Part shown: positions 42,597 through 51,087 of the stretch, in pieces
Layout: every line of letters starts with the position of its first letter
Position numbering within the stretch: the first letter of the stretch is position 1
Position numbers and translations under genes: made by a program
Notes under the pieces: model-generated
Databases searched by the model: none
What the model was told of the DNA's origin: nothing
Seen by the model: only the letters and a program-made list of their open reading frames with translations
From: Candidatus Peribacteria bacterium
Lineage (GTDB): Bacteria; Patescibacteriota; Gracilibacteria; UBA1369; UBA12463
NCBI GenBank assembly: GCA_943349045.1
Contig: CALQZC010000003.1
Coordinates: forward strand, 1-51,278
DNA length: 51,278 nucleotides
Reading direction: 5' to 3'

Positions 42597-44011
42597 TGGC
42601 CACTCAACAACAGCAGGACATCACCAGCGAACTTACGGATTATCGTTATGGATTTCATGACGAAGAAAAATATGAGTTCAAGTCGGGGAAAGGGCTTACC
42701 GAAGAGACGGTACGTATGATCTCAGCATACAAAAAGGAGCCGCAGTGGATGCTCGATTTCCGTTTGAAGGCGTACAAAATTTACCGAGAAAAACCAATGC
42801 CAACCTGGGGAAGTCCATTCCTCCAGGATATCGATTTCGAAAATATTCACTACTACATCAAACCAACGGATCGTAAGTCACGCAACTGGGAAGACGTTCC
42901 GGCAGAGATCAAGTCGACGTTTGATAAACTCGGAATTCCCGAGGCCGAGCGAAAATTTCTCGCAGGTGTTGGCGCACAGTACGAATCAGAAACCGTCTAT
43001 CACTCACTTCAAGCGCATCTCGAAGAAAAAGGAGTGATCTTTGTCGATACCGATACTGCCGTACAAAAATATCCAGAACTTGTTCAGAAGTATTTTGCCA
43101 CGATCGTTCCACCGCGAGATAACAAACTCGCCGCGCTGAATTCCGCAGTATGGAGCGGTGGATCGTTCGTCTACATTCCAAAAGGCGTACATGTTGAACT
43201 GCCGTTGCAGGCCTACTTCCGTATCAACGCCGAGAACGCCGGACAGTTCGAGCGAACACTGATTATCGCGGAAGAAGGCTCATCAGTCCACTACACGGAG
43301 GGCTGCACCGCGCCAATTTATGCAACAGATTCTCTCCACTCAGCGGTCGTTGAAATCATCGTTCACAAAGATGCACGTGTCCAATACACCACCGTTCAAA
43401 ACTGGTCACGCAACGTCTTCAACCTCGTCACCAAGCGAGCCGTCGCTCACGAAAATGCCACGATGATGTGGCTCGACTGTAACATCGGATCGAAACTTAC
43501 GATGAAGTACCCAAGTATTTATCTCATGGGTAAAGGTGCACGCGGAGAAATTATGTCACTTGCCATGGCGAATAAGGATCAACATCAGGACGCCGGTGGA
43601 AAAATTTTCCATATGGCACCCGATACGTCATCAGTCATCAACGCAAAATCAGTGTCGCTGCGAGGTGGACGATCTTCATATCGAGGTATGTTGCAGGTCG
43701 CTCCAGGCGCAGAAAGAAGCCGTTCTCGAGTAACCTGTGACGCATTACTCCTCGACACGCAGTCCGCTACCGACACCTACCCAACCATGCAGATCGACGA
43801 AAATAATGTCGCCATCGCGCACGAGGCAACCGTCACAAAAATTTCCGAAGAGCAGCTATTCTATCTCATGTCACGAGGCCTCTCCGAACAGGAAGCAAGC
43901 AATATGATCGTCAACGGATTCCTCGCACCACTGATCAAAGAGTTCCCAATGGAATACGCACTGGAATTAAATCGATTGATCGCATTGGAAATGGAAGGCT
44001 CTGTAGGGTAA
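42596..44011 (+). CDS. sufB: SufB, Fe-S cluster scaffold subunit
   Basis: 471 residues. The SufB family signature blocks are all visible: [92 protein letters not shown], and [19 protein letters not shown] near the C-terminus. SufB forms the SufBC2D complex and carries the nascent cluster. The length is normal. Its translation is coupled to sufC. Confidence 0.97.
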   Translation: MATQQQQDITSELTDYRYGFHDEEKYEFKSGKGLTEETVRMISAYKKEPQWMLDFRLKAYKIYREKPMPTWGSPFLQDIDFENIHYYIKPTDRKSRNWEDVPAEIKSTFDKLGIPEAERKFLAGVGAQYESETVYHSLQAHLEEKGVIFVDTDTAVQKYPELVQKYFATIVPPRDNKLAALNSAVWSGGSFVYIPKGVHVELPLQAYFRINAENAGQFERTLIIAEEGSSVHYTEGCTAPIYATDSLHSAVVEIIVHKDARVQYTTVQNWSRNVFNLVTKRAVAHENATMMWLDCNIGSKLTMKYPSIYLMGKGARGEIMSLAMANKDQHQDAGGKIFHMAPDTSSVINAKSVSLRGGRSSYRGMLQVAPGAERSRSRVTCDALLLDTQSATDTYPTMQIDENNVAIAHEATVTKISEEQLFYLMSRGLSEQEASNMIVNGFLAPLIKEFPMEYALELNRLIALEMEGSVG

Positions 44012-44026
44012 TTTTTCACCACCACT

Positions 44027-44668
44027 ATGACTCACACCACAATCACCATCCCCGCAAACACCAAGCAGCTTATCCTCCAGGACAAGCCAGAATCTCGAAA
44101 CATTATTCTCGAGGAAAATGCGGAGGTCCAGTACATTGTTTCATTCAAAAATGAAAAGCCAGAGGACAAAAGCATCATTACCTTTGAACTCAATGGCGAC
44201 CGCTCTCACGCTGAAATTTTCGGACTCTTCGCAGGAAAAAATAACGACCGGATGAGTTTCGAAACTCGAACCGTTCACAAAGGAAATAACACCTATGGCC
44301 ACGCAACCGTCAAAACACTTCTGAAAGACGAGGCGCAGTCAGACTACTTCGGACTCATCCGAATTGAAAAAGATACCACTCAGAGCGATGGGCATCTTTC
44401 GCACGACACGATGCTCCTCTCAAAGAAAGCAAAATCGAGATCAGTTCCTTCACTCGAGATCGAGGCAAACGATGTAAAAGCCGGACACAGCGCTTCAGTT
44501 GGCCAAGTTGACGAGGAAGCCATTTTTTATCTCCGCTCACGAGGACTCACCGAAGAGCAGGCACGCGAGCTGATGATCGACGGATTTTTTGAATCACTCC
44601 TCCTGCAAATTCCAGACGAATCCATGGCGTCACAACTTCGAGAATCACTCCAGCAATCACTTTCATAA
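44027..44668 (+). CDS. sufD: SufD-type scaffold subunit, short form
   Basis: 213 residues, about half the usual SufD length (around 400). It keeps the SufB/SufD beta-helix core and the C-terminal signature: HGHASVGQVDEE-type text appears as SASVGQVDEEAIFYLRSRGL followed by TEEQARELMIDGFF. The conserved N-terminal region of full-length SufD is missing. It lies in the right operon position, after sufB by 15 nt, so it probably acts as the SufD partner, though a minimal or diverged scaffold is possible. Confidence 0.85.
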   Translation: MTHTTITIPANTKQLILQDKPESRNIILEENAEVQYIVSFKNEKPEDKSIITFELNGDRSHAEIFGLFAGKNNDRMSFETRTVHKGNNTYGHATVKTLLKDEAQSDYFGLIRIEKDTTQSDGHLSHDTMLLSKKAKSRSVPSLEIEANDVKAGHSASVGQVDEEAIFYLRSRGLTEEQARELMIDGFFESLLLQIPDESMASQLRESLQQSLS

Positions 44669-44687
44669 TTTCTTTACTCGTTCACTC

Positions 44688-45026
44688 ATGTTCACTCCTA
44701 CATTTCCCATCGAAGATCTCCCGTCTGGTAACAAAAAATGCACCACGATCAACGGGATCGAGCTCATGATCGTCAACGTCAATGGGAACGTCTACGCAAC
44801 ACAAAAAAGCTGCAGCCATGCACAGACCGATCTCAGCGAGGGAAATCTGGAAGGATGTATTATCGAGTGTCCGCTTCACGGAGCCATGTTTGACGTCACC
44901 GACGGACGAGTTCTCAGTCTTCCAGCCATCACTCCGCTCAAAACCTATCCAGCAAAAATTGAAAACGGCGTAATAATGGTCGATGTACCAGAACCAGAAT
45001 CTGCAACAGAACCAACCAATGCTTAA
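44688..45026 (+). CDS. Rieske [2Fe-2S] ferredoxin-like protein of the SUF operon
   Basis: 112 residues from the ATG at 44688. Longer in-frame starts lie inside sufD. The Rieske motifs are CSH (in KSCSHAQTDLSEG) and CPLHG (in ECPLHGAMFD), which ligate a [2Fe-2S] cluster with two Cys and two His. It resembles small non-haem dioxygenase ferredoxin components and is an electron-transfer protein. Such a gene sits in SUF operons of several phyla and may supply electrons for cluster assembly. Its stop overlaps the sufS start by 8 nt. Confidence 0.92.
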   Translation: MFTPTFPIEDLPSGNKKCTTINGIELMIVNVNGNVYATQKSCSHAQTDLSEGNLEGCIIECPLHGAMFDVTDGRVLSLPAITPLKTYPAKIENGVIMVDVPEPESATEPTNA

Positions 45027-46263
45027 CTCACAGCAACTCAAAAAAGACTTCCCCATTCTCTCCCGCGTTATCAACGGAAAAAAACTGACATACCTGGATA
45101 ACGCATCCACCAGCCAGAAACCACAATCCGTCATCAGCGCCATCACCGACTATTACACGAACCACAACGCGAATATTCACCGTGCTGTCTACACCATTGC
45201 ACAAGAAGCAACGCTCGCCTATGAGAGCACTCGCGAAGCGGTAAAAGATTTTATCAACGCGCGCTCGGCAGAAGAAATTATTTTCACCCGCAACACGACG
45301 GAGTCGATCAATCTCGTTGCCTACGCCTACGCCGCAACAACACTTAAGCCAGGCGACAGCGTGATGGTTTCAGCACTCGAGCATCACAGCAACCTCGTTC
45401 CGTGGCAGGAGGTATGCCGAAAAACCGGTGCAACATTAAAAGTCATTCCCCTTTCAGGCGATCCGGAACTTCGGTACACCCTCGACTTCGAGTGGTTCCA
45501 AAAAAACATCGACGCCTCAGTAAAAATTCTCGCGATCACTCAGGCAAGTAATACAACGGGAACCATCGTACCAGTAGAAAAATTCATAGAAGTCGCGCGC
45601 GCGCATGGCGCAAAAGTGCTCATCGACGGCGCACAATCAGTCCCCCACATGCCAGTTGATGTTCAGCAACTTGACTGCGACTTTCTCGCATTTTCAAGCC
45701 ATAAAATGCTTGGACCAACAGGCGTAGGAGCTCTCTATGCGAAGAAAGAGCTTCTCGAGACGATGCCTCCGTTTCTCTTCGGTGGCGATATGATTCGCGA
45801 GGTTCATCAGCAAGAAGCGACCTGGAATGATCTCCCTTGGAAGTTTGAAGCAGGCACTCCAAACATCGCGGATGTGATCGCATTTCAAGAAGCGATCAAA
45901 TATCTACGAGCGATCGGAATGCAGGAAATTGCCGAACATGATCAAGAACTCGCACACTACGCAAAACAGCAACTCGAAGCCATTCCGCAGATCATCATTC
46001 ACGCGCCAAAAAACGCAAAACAGATGACTGGCATTATTTCATTTGAAATTCCAGGCGTTCATCCACACGACATTGCTGAGATTTTCAACAGCGACAATAT
46101 CGCGATTCGCGGTGGTCATCACTGCGCACAGCCGCTTATGGAAACGCTGAATATTCCCGCAACCGCACGCATGAGTTTCTACATCTACAATACCCAGGAG
46201 GACATCGACACGGCCATCGAGGCAATCAAAAAAGTCATAAAAATTTTTTCACCAAAGAAATAA
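45019..46263 (+). CDS. sufS: SufS-type cysteine desulfurase
   Basis: 414 residues from the ATG at 45019; an in-frame start at 44983 lies inside the Rieske gene. It is a PLP enzyme that takes sulfur from cysteine as a persulfide for cluster assembly. Visible signatures: LTYLDNASTSQKPQSVISAI, ANIHRAVYTIAQEAT, the substrate/PLP block ALEHHSNLVPWQEVC, the Schiff-base lysine region FLAFSSHKMLGPTGVGALY, and the catalytic cysteine loop RGGHHCAQPLMETL. It is type II (SufS) by this short Cys loop. It is followed by sufU, its usual partner. Confidence 0.96.
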   Translation: MLNSQQLKKDFPILSRVINGKKLTYLDNASTSQKPQSVISAITDYYTNHNANIHRAVYTIAQEATLAYESTREAVKDFINARSAEEIIFTRNTTESINLVAYAYAATTLKPGDSVMVSALEHHSNLVPWQEVCRKTGATLKVIPLSGDPELRYTLDFEWFQKNIDASVKILAITQASNTTGTIVPVEKFIEVARAHGAKVLIDGAQSVPHMPVDVQQLDCDFLAFSSHKMLGPTGVGALYAKKELLETMPPFLFGGDMIREVHQQEATWNDLPWKFEAGTPNIADVIAFQEAIKYLRAIGMQEIAEHDQELAHYAKQQLEAIPQIIIHAPKNAKQMTGIISFEIPGVHPHDIAEIFNSDNIAIRGGHHCAQPLMETLNIPATARMSFYIYNTQEDIDTAIEAIKKVIKIFSPKK

Positions 46264-46280
46264 TCTCACGACACTCAACC

Positions 46281-46655
46281 ATGGACATGTACGCAGAAAA
46301 CATCCTCGATCACTTCCAAAACCCACGGCATAAGGGAACGCTCAGTGCCGCGACTATTTCTGTTGAAGAAGTCAATCCTCTGTGTGGCGACAAGCTCTCG
46401 CTCGATCTCATCATAGAAAACGGTAGCATTAAAGACATGGCATTTTCCGGCTCCGGCTGCGCGATTTCGCAAGCATCTATGTCTATGGTTGCCGAAGAGC
46501 TTAATGGAAAATCTCTTGAAGAAGCTGAAAAGCTCAGTAAAGATACCATCTACGAACTCCTTGGTGTTCCGATTAGCCCCGCGCGCGTAAAGTGTGCCAT
46601 CCTCTCATATGCCCTCCTAAAAAAATCGCTCATACTTCTCAAACACCAATCATAA
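46281..46655 (+). CDS. sufU: SufU-type sulfur-transfer/scaffold protein
   Basis: 124 residues from the ATG at 46281; the ATG at 46287 is an alternative start. It belongs to the IscU/SufU family: ILDHFQNPRHKG near the start, the first Cys in NPLCGDKLSLDL, the second in SGSGCAISQASMSM, and the third in ARVKCAILSYALLKKSL. SufU is a zinc-dependent sulfurtransferase that accepts persulfide sulfur from SufS. The gene order sufS-sufU supports the SufU rather than the IscU reading. The next gene follows almost immediately. Confidence 0.94.
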   Translation: MDMYAENILDHFQNPRHKGTLSAATISVEEVNPLCGDKLSLDLIIENGSIKDMAFSGSGCAISQASMSMVAEELNGKSLEEAEKLSKDTIYELLGVPISPARVKCAILSYALLKKSLILLKHQS

Positions 46656-46656
46656 T

Positions 46657-47043
46657 ATGGCCACTAAAAAAACTTCACCAAAAAAAGTTACCGCTACACC
46701 ACCAGCCTACAAAACCGTTGACGAACAGTGCGCCGCCAACCCAGTCATTAAAAAAATCTACGAGGCTATCAACGAAATTATCGACCCAGAAATCGGCATC
46801 GGAATCGTCGATCTCGGCCTCATCTACGACGTCAAACTCAGCAAGCGTCACGCCGCCATCACCATGACGCTCACCTCAATGGGCTGCCCCGTCGGCCCCA
46901 TGATCGTCGAACAAATCGAGACCCTCGTCCCTCAAATGGTCTCCACCGACATCGACCACGCCGACACCCACATCGTCTGGGAACCCGCCTGGAACCCCGA
47001 AAAAATGAAACCAGAAATGAGAGATATGGTGTTTAATTTTTAG
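46657..47043 (+). CDS. sufT: SufT/DUF59 (MIP18-type) Fe-S maturation protein
   Basis: 128 residues. After a Lys/Thr-rich N-terminus (about 20 residues) comes the DUF59 domain: EIIDPEIGIGIVDLGLIYDV (the D-P-E-x(4)-I-x-D-L-G-[LM]-[IV]-Y signature) and MTLTSMGCP with the conserved Cys. SufT-type proteins help mature Fe-S proteins. It ends the operon, and its stop overlaps the stop of the convergent DHH gene in TTAG. It starts 1 nt after the sufU stop. Confidence 0.93.
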   Translation: MATKKTSPKKVTATPPAYKTVDEQCAANPVIKKIYEAINEIIDPEIGIGIVDLGLIYDVKLSKRHAAITMTLTSMGCPVGPMIVEQIETLVPQMVSTDIDHADTHIVWEPAWNPEKMKPEMRDMVFNF

Positions 47044-47963
47044 ATTCGAGAAACAATCAAAGGAACTATCTCTTTACGGAGCAAAACTCCTGATTTTTCT
47101 GCTACATTTTCATTAAATGTAACATCAAATACACGAGAAATAAGTGACTGCGTATGAGTATCATGAGACACAAATAAATTAAAATTTTTCTCCAGATCGA
47201 CAGATGTCAAAAAAACAAAATAGAGACCATGCTGCTGCTGGAAATCTCGAAGTACGCATAATACCGTATCTAAACACTGCTTCATTAAGGCCTTCAAACG
47301 AACAACCTCAAGTTGAGTTATGCCAAATTTTTTTGAGCCAAAGGTAAACTCTTTATAATCCGCAAGTAAAACTTTCCGAATATCCTTTTTAGCAGCTTCG
47401 GTCTTAGCAGTAAACATATCATAAATAAATCCATCTGGAATTTGAACCTGTTTTTCAAGCCAATCGGCTGCCTTCTTATCCCTTTCACTCGTTATGGAAG
47501 CCTTAAAATTCAGAGTATTAGAGTAAATAGCACCGTAGAGAAGAATTGCAGACCAAGAATCAATAGCAACACAAGCATCCTGATATTTTTCCACAATTTG
47601 TGTGGCAGCAGAGCCAACTTTCTCAATTTGTATTACCGCATGAGGAAAAAGTTCATTCGCCCTATGCAACTCACGATGATCAATCACTTCAGCAACATCT
47701 TCGGATCTAATAATACTAGGCATACCAAAAACATCGCTCGCATCTACAAGAACAAAAGAATCAAAATCCCCAGAAGGACTAAAAGAAATATCATAAATAT
47801 GAAAACGATCAATAAGGTACTGCGCTTCAGGATGAGGTTGACCAAAAATACCCTCAGTTGCATCCTTACCCTGTTTCGTGAGCAATCGGCTATAGGCATA
47901 TGCACAAGCTAATCCGTCGAGATCGGGATTTATTTTAGGGATAATAAGTATTTTATTGGGCAT
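47040..47963 (-). CDS. DHH-family phosphoesterase, manganese pyrophosphatase-like
   Basis: 307 residues with the DHH-DHHA2 layout of Mn-dependent inorganic pyrophosphatases. Motif 1 is NPDLDGLACAYAYS. The aspartate of FVLVDASD is motif 2, and motif 3 is IDHRELH (where PpaC has DHH). VGSAATQIVEKY and the C-terminal DHHA2 segment LADYKEFTFGSKKFGITQLE match PpaC. The enzyme would split pyrophosphate or a related phosphoester in the cytoplasm. The change of the second His to Arg in the motif leaves the substrate uncertain. It is convergent with sufT. Confidence 0.8.
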   Translation of the reverse strand: MPNKILIIPKINPDLDGLACAYAYSRLLTKQGKDATEGIFGQPHPEAQYLIDRFHIYDISFSPSGDFDSFVLVDASDVFGMPSIIRSEDVAEVIDHRELHRANELFPHAVIQIEKVGSAATQIVEKYQDACVAIDSWSAILLYGAIYSNTLNFKASITSERDKKAADWLEKQVQIPDGFIYDMFTAKTEAAKKDIRKVLLADYKEFTFGSKKFGITQLEVVRLKALMKQCLDTVLCVLRDFQQQHGLYFVFLTSVDLEKNFNLFVSHDTHTQSLISRVFDVTFNENVAEKSGVLLRKEIVPLIVSRI

Positions 47964-48010
47964 ATATGACCAAGTATAAACTGAGAAAGTATCAAAGTCA
48001 TCCTAAGATA

Positions 48011-48976
48011 TCATTTGTCTGCATTTTTCGACAAAATATACCGCAATAAAACAGCAGCCGTACGGTCCTCCTGAACAGCGCCATTAAGGCAAAGAGCTTT
48101 GACTGCTTCATCCGTAAACCATTCTGGATGAGTATGCTCTCCTTCTTCAGTTTGAACACTTATTGGCCGTGAATCAATATCAGCCTGTATAGCATGAGCT
48201 AAATAATAATGAAGATCCCAGATAACCGTTGCACCGCATATAGAAAGGTGTAAAGGATGGAAAGCTTCAGGCGGAAGATTCAAAAGAGTTTCTTCTACTA
48301 ATTCTTTTCTTGCAGCCTCAGCTGCTTTTACATTTATGTCAAAATCCGGTCGATCTTTCATGGCAAGATACTCACCAAGAGAATCAAACACCTTACCGCC
48401 AGGAAGTCTATAATCCCAACTTGCCGTCTCTGATCGCCATTCTTTTGTAAGTAAAATTTTCTTACCATCCGTAACAAGAGTACGAACACCAGGAGATCGC
48501 TCTGCAAATTCAAACGTACTTTCTTTTCCATTAGAAAATCTAACCCGCTGCGTAGCAACTCGAATCAATCTACCACGATATTGCTCTCGAGAAGGCTCCA
48601 AAATTTCAACAGAAGCTCTTCGAGTTTGAGCAATCAGTTCTATAAGCCGAATAACTTCAGTGGGAACATTTGGCTCTAATTCGCCATGATTATTAACGAC
48701 AACATGAATATAGGGCAACATATTATCTGAAGAATCTTGAAGTCGATAAGCCACCTCATCAGGATGATCTGTAAATAAATCTGGAGATCTGTATTGCAAG
48801 CGAGCTGCCCTCACATCATCAGGCGCATAGATCCCAAGCATTAATGTGTTTTGCAATGCTCTTCGTGGCTCTATACTATCGAGATTATCATAAAGGGCAT
48901 TGTTACCGGAATAAACAGCAAGCCTATTAGAAGGAGTACAATGAAATCCATATCTTTCTTCGCGATCACCTTCCAT
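48011..48976 (-). CDS. Nudix hydrolase with preceding kinase-like remainder (C-terminal part of a split gene)
   Basis: 321 residues read from the ATG at 48976, in the same frame as the P-loop protein ending at 49034. Residues ~1-125 look like the C-terminal part of a guanylate kinase/PhnN fold: RYGFHCTPSNRL, GIYAPDDVRAARLQYRSPD and YIHVVVNNHGELE. The C-terminal ~160 residues are a Nudix domain with YRLPGGKVFDS and an REUxEE-like helix ARKELVEET, but with an insertion of about 20 residues between the two halves of the Nudix box. Such Nudix enzymes hydrolyse nucleoside diphosphates linked to another moiety, for example ADP-ribose. The gene uses a UGA stop. Confidence 0.78.
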   Translation of the reverse strand: MEGDREERYGFHCTPSNRLAVYSGNNALYDNLDSIEPRRALQNTLMLGIYAPDDVRAARLQYRSPDLFTDHPDEVAYRLQDSSDNMLPYIHVVVNNHGELEPNVPTEVIRLIELIAQTRRASVEILEPSREQYRGRLIRVATQRVRFSNGKESTFEFAERSPGVRTLVTDGKKILLTKEWRSETASWDYRLPGGKVFDSLGEYLAMKDRPDFDINVKAAEAARKELVEETLLNLPPEAFHPLHLSICGATVIWDLHYYLAHAIQADIDSRPISVQTEEGEHTHPEWFTDEAVKALCLNGAVQEDRTAAVLLRYILSKNADK

Positions 48977-49033
48977 TTTCCGAACCCAATGTAACGCTAT
49001 TTCTCCACTATCAACTTTTGCTTGAAACTCAGC

Positions 49034-49288
49034 CTACTCAAGGTGTGTATTTTCAATAGTATTATCCTGTTTACGCTTTGGTCTCGTAATGTATCGCATA
49101 GGAACATGTACAAGACCCTTAAGAGCGACAGCCTGTCGAATAGCATCAGCAATGGTACTTTTACCAGAACAAGTAGAACCAACAACAGCTACGCTATCAA
49201 TCCTACCTAAATCACTGAGACGTTGTTCATCCTGAACACGAATGGATTGGGTAGCGGCAATAAAATTTCTAAGTGAATTCACTGACAT
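49034..49288 (-). CDS. P-loop kinase N-terminal part (guanylate kinase / PhnN-like), truncated at an amber codon
   Basis: 84 residues. The P-loop VAVVGSTCSGKSTIADAI lies near residue 35, after a helical N-terminus. It is followed by VPMRYITRPKRKQDNT, the R-Y-[VI]-T-R-P-x-R motif of guanylate kinases and of ribose-1,5-bisphosphokinase PhnN. The product ends at ENTHLE just before the TAG. By itself it lacks the rest of the kinase fold, so it would not be active. The rest is found in the downstream frame. The ATG at 49288 has no clear ribosome binding site. Confidence 0.7.
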   Translation of the reverse strand: MSVNSLRNFIAATQSIRVQDEQRLSDLGRIDSVAVVGSTCSGKSTIADAIRQAVALKGLVHVPMRYITRPKRKQDNTIENTHLE

Positions 49289-49340
49289 AATAAAGAAATG
49301 TATTAATCTTTCGAAATTTAATCTCTAGAGTGGCTAAATC

Positions 49341-49419
49341 TAGACAAAATCAGCTCAAAGGTCAACAGGAAAAAATATATTAGCTTCACGTAAGACAAAT
49401 AGTCTAAAATAGACAAAAT
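49341..49419 (+). repeat. Two direct copies of TAGACAAAAT in the TSUP promoter region
   Basis: TAGACAAAAT occurs at 49341-49350 and again at 49410-49419, each preceded by CTAAA. They lie in the divergent gap between the kinase gene and the permease gene and might be binding sites for a regulator. The repeats are short, so chance cannot be excluded. Confidence 0.4.
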
Positions 49420-49433
49420 TACAGATCACAATC

Positions 49434-50168
49434 ATGATTGAGAGTTTCGCAACAAACGTATACATTTTTTACACCGTTGCATTCCTCAGTTCCATTGCAT
49501 CAACGGCACTCGGCATTGGAAGTGGGATTTTGATACCACTTGCCGCACTCTTTTATGGCCCGAAAGAAAGCATCGGAATTATGACTCTTTATTTCTGCGT
49601 ACAAAATATAAACAAAATCATTCTCTTCAAAAAATACATACACTGGAAGATCGTAAAAAAAGTGGTAATCTGGGCTATTCCAGGCGCAATTGCAGGAAGT
49701 CTTCTTCTTACTTATATCCCGGAGGATTTTTTCAAAAAATTCCTGGCCATCGCTATGATTATGTATATCGCTAACGACATCATTCGAAAAAAATACAAAA
49801 AAACTGAAATTGAAGACGAAAAGAATATTCCAATTTTAGGAGTAGCGTACGGATTTTTCTCAGGACTCCTCGGAAGTGGAAACATCATTAAAGGTCCGTT
49901 ATTCACCTCTCTGGGACTCATAAAAGAAACCTACCTTGGAACCTACTCAATAACATCATTTCTCTTAAACATCCCAAAAGTTACCGTTTACACATTTTCA
50001 AATATCATAAACACATCAGTTCTTATTCAGGCACTTCCCTTCATCAGTATATCCATTATAGGAACTCAGATAGGGAAAAATTTCCTGAAGAGAATAAACA
50101 ACAACTTCTTTTATATTGCGATTAATATCTCATGTATCGTATCGGCACTACTTTTATTAGCGGAGTAA
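49434..50168 (+). CDS. TSUP-family (TauE/SafE) membrane permease
   Basis: 244 residues with about seven to eight hydrophobic segments (for example FYTVAFLSSIASTALGIGSG, VVIWAIPGAIAGSLLLTYI, FISISIIGTQIGKNFL). The TSUP hallmarks G-[IV]-G-x-G-x-[IL]-x-[VI]-P near the N-terminus (GIGSGILIPLAALF) and a second internal copy GLLGSGNIIKGPLF are present, reflecting the internal duplication of the family. TauE/SafE proteins export or import small sulfur-containing or organic anions; the substrate is unknown. The codon use is AT-rich. A link to cysteine/sulfur metabolism from the nearby SUF operon is only a guess. Confidence 0.88.
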   Translation: MIESFATNVYIFYTVAFLSSIASTALGIGSGILIPLAALFYGPKESIGIMTLYFCVQNINKIILFKKYIHWKIVKKVVIWAIPGAIAGSLLLTYIPEDFFKKFLAIAMIMYIANDIIRKKYKKTEIEDEKNIPILGVAYGFFSGLLGSGNIIKGPLFTSLGLIKETYLGTYSITSFLLNIPKVTVYTFSNIINTSVLIQALPFISISIIGTQIGKNFLKRINNNFFYIAINISCIVSALLLLAE

Positions 50169-50171
50169 CAT

Positions 50172-50858
50172 CTAGGCCACCAAAGGGTCGTACCAAAGAA
50201 TTACATTTCCATTACTGACCATCTTGCTAAATTCCGGTTCCCCAATATCATGCTGCAATTCTTTTGCCAAGGGATGATCTGAGCCCAAGAGTATCTCTTG
50301 CGTTGCAGGAAAATACTTTCTCATATGCCCAATAATTGCAGGATTTTTTGTCACGGTCATAATGGGACAATCTGGATGATTTTCCAGCAAACACTGGACA
50401 GCAGCATTTTTAATTTTCGTATAATATCCCTTACCACGATACTCATCTAAAACTGTTCCCTTTGTCGTTCCATAAACCTCTCGCCCTTCCCATTCCATGC
50501 TTCTATAGAAACCAATAATACCGACCACTCGCCCATTGGATTTACCAATCATGAGCTCTCCATTTGCCAGTAATTTTCTGATTCTATTTTGATATCCTTG
50601 AATAAAATCGCGACGCGTATATCCGGGATAGACAAAATCTGCGATCTTGGAAATTATTTTCGCCTTACTCCTTACGGCCTGAATCGCGTCCTTAATTCCC
50701 ATTCGCGTTTTTTCCCATTTCACATCAAGTGAATCGAAGGTATTCGTCACAAGACTTTCAGCAAGTGCTGAGATATCCTGTTCTGTTAAATCTCCAGGCT
50801 GAGCGATACCAACTTCCAGTTCAGAAGTTTGGGATTCGGGATTGTTATGACTTTCCAT
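50172..50858 (-). CDS. GNAT-family N-acetyltransferase
   Basis: 228 residues. The N-terminal ~60 residues are polar and acidic and hold no recognised domain. The GNAT core follows: NGRVVGIIGFYRSMEWEGRE, then the acetyl-CoA loop TVLDEYRGKGYYTKIKNAAV (the R/Q-x-x-G-x-G/A motif as RGKGYY) and the C-terminal strand-helix PIMTVTKNPAIIGHMRKYF. The substrate is not identifiable. It ends 3 nt after the TSUP gene, convergent with it. An extended -10 promoter (TGCTATAAT) lies upstream. The composition is less biased than in the housekeeping genes. Confidence 0.82.
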   Translation of the reverse strand: MESHNNPESQTSELEVGIAQPGDLTEQDISALAESLVTNTFDSLDVKWEKTRMGIKDAIQAVRSKAKIISKIADFVYPGYTRRDFIQGYQNRIRKLLANGELMIGKSNGRVVGIIGFYRSMEWEGREVYGTTKGTVLDEYRGKGYYTKIKNAAVQCLLENHPDCPIMTVTKNPAIIGHMRKYFPATQEILLGSDHPLAKELQHDIGEPEFSKMVSNGNVILWYDPLVA

Positions 50859-50879
50859 GGATTGTAAATTAATCTATAA

Positions 50880-50888
50880 ATTATAGCA
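50880..50888 (-). promoter_or_regulatory. Extended -10 promoter element for the GNAT gene
   Basis: On the reverse strand TGC-TATAAT (50888-50880), about 21 nt before the ATG at 50858. A matching -35 is not clear. Confidence 0.5.
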
Positions 50889-50907
50889 CATATGAGCAAA
50901 TTATTCC

Positions 50908-51087
50908 AGGAATTCTCCACCACAATTATCCCCGATCCGCAACTCAGAAAGTTGTCATTTTTGGCTTACTTAAGGTAAGATTCAAGCACATTTCAGATAG
51001 CGGCAATCAGCACAGTATCTCACCGGAAAGGCCCGCAAAACGCATACCAGACATCTGGTATCCCTATTTTGCTAACCTCTCCTCCTT
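50908..51087 (+). promoter_or_regulatory. Conserved promoter plus structured leader of the HNH-family gene (copy B)
   Basis: Homologous to 12147-12307. It has -35 TTGTCA (50952-50957), an 18-nt spacer and -10 TAAGAT (50976-50981), so the transcript leader is about 100 nt. GCAAAA (51035-51040) pairs with TTTTGC (51067-51072). Inside that loop lies an extra hairpin ATACCAG-acat-CTGGTAT (51044-51061) absent from copy A. GCGG (51000-51003) can pair with CCGC (51033-51036), competing with the GCAAAA hairpin. CAACT/AGTTG flank the loop CAGAA near the -35 box (50940-50954). The leader ends in CTCTCCTCCTT before the ATG. Confidence 0.7.

Larger units (their letters stand above)
48011..49288 (-). pseudogene. 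Kinase-Nudix fusion gene interrupted by an in-frame amber codon (49034-49036)
   Basis: From the ATG at 49288 the frame reads P-loop protein text, reaches TAG at 49034-49036, and then continues without frameshift through 19 codons (AEFQAKVDSGEIALHWVRK) into the MEGDREERYGFH text of the downstream frame. The bridging residues fill the expected guanylate-kinase/PhnN position: 'H-L-x-[*]-x-E-F' before it and GEIALHW after it. The TAG is therefore a nonsense codon inside one ancestral gene of about 424 codons. Single-base change from a sense codon (CAG, AAG or GAG) would restore it. It may be a pseudogene, a recoded stop or a sequencing error. Confidence 0.72.
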
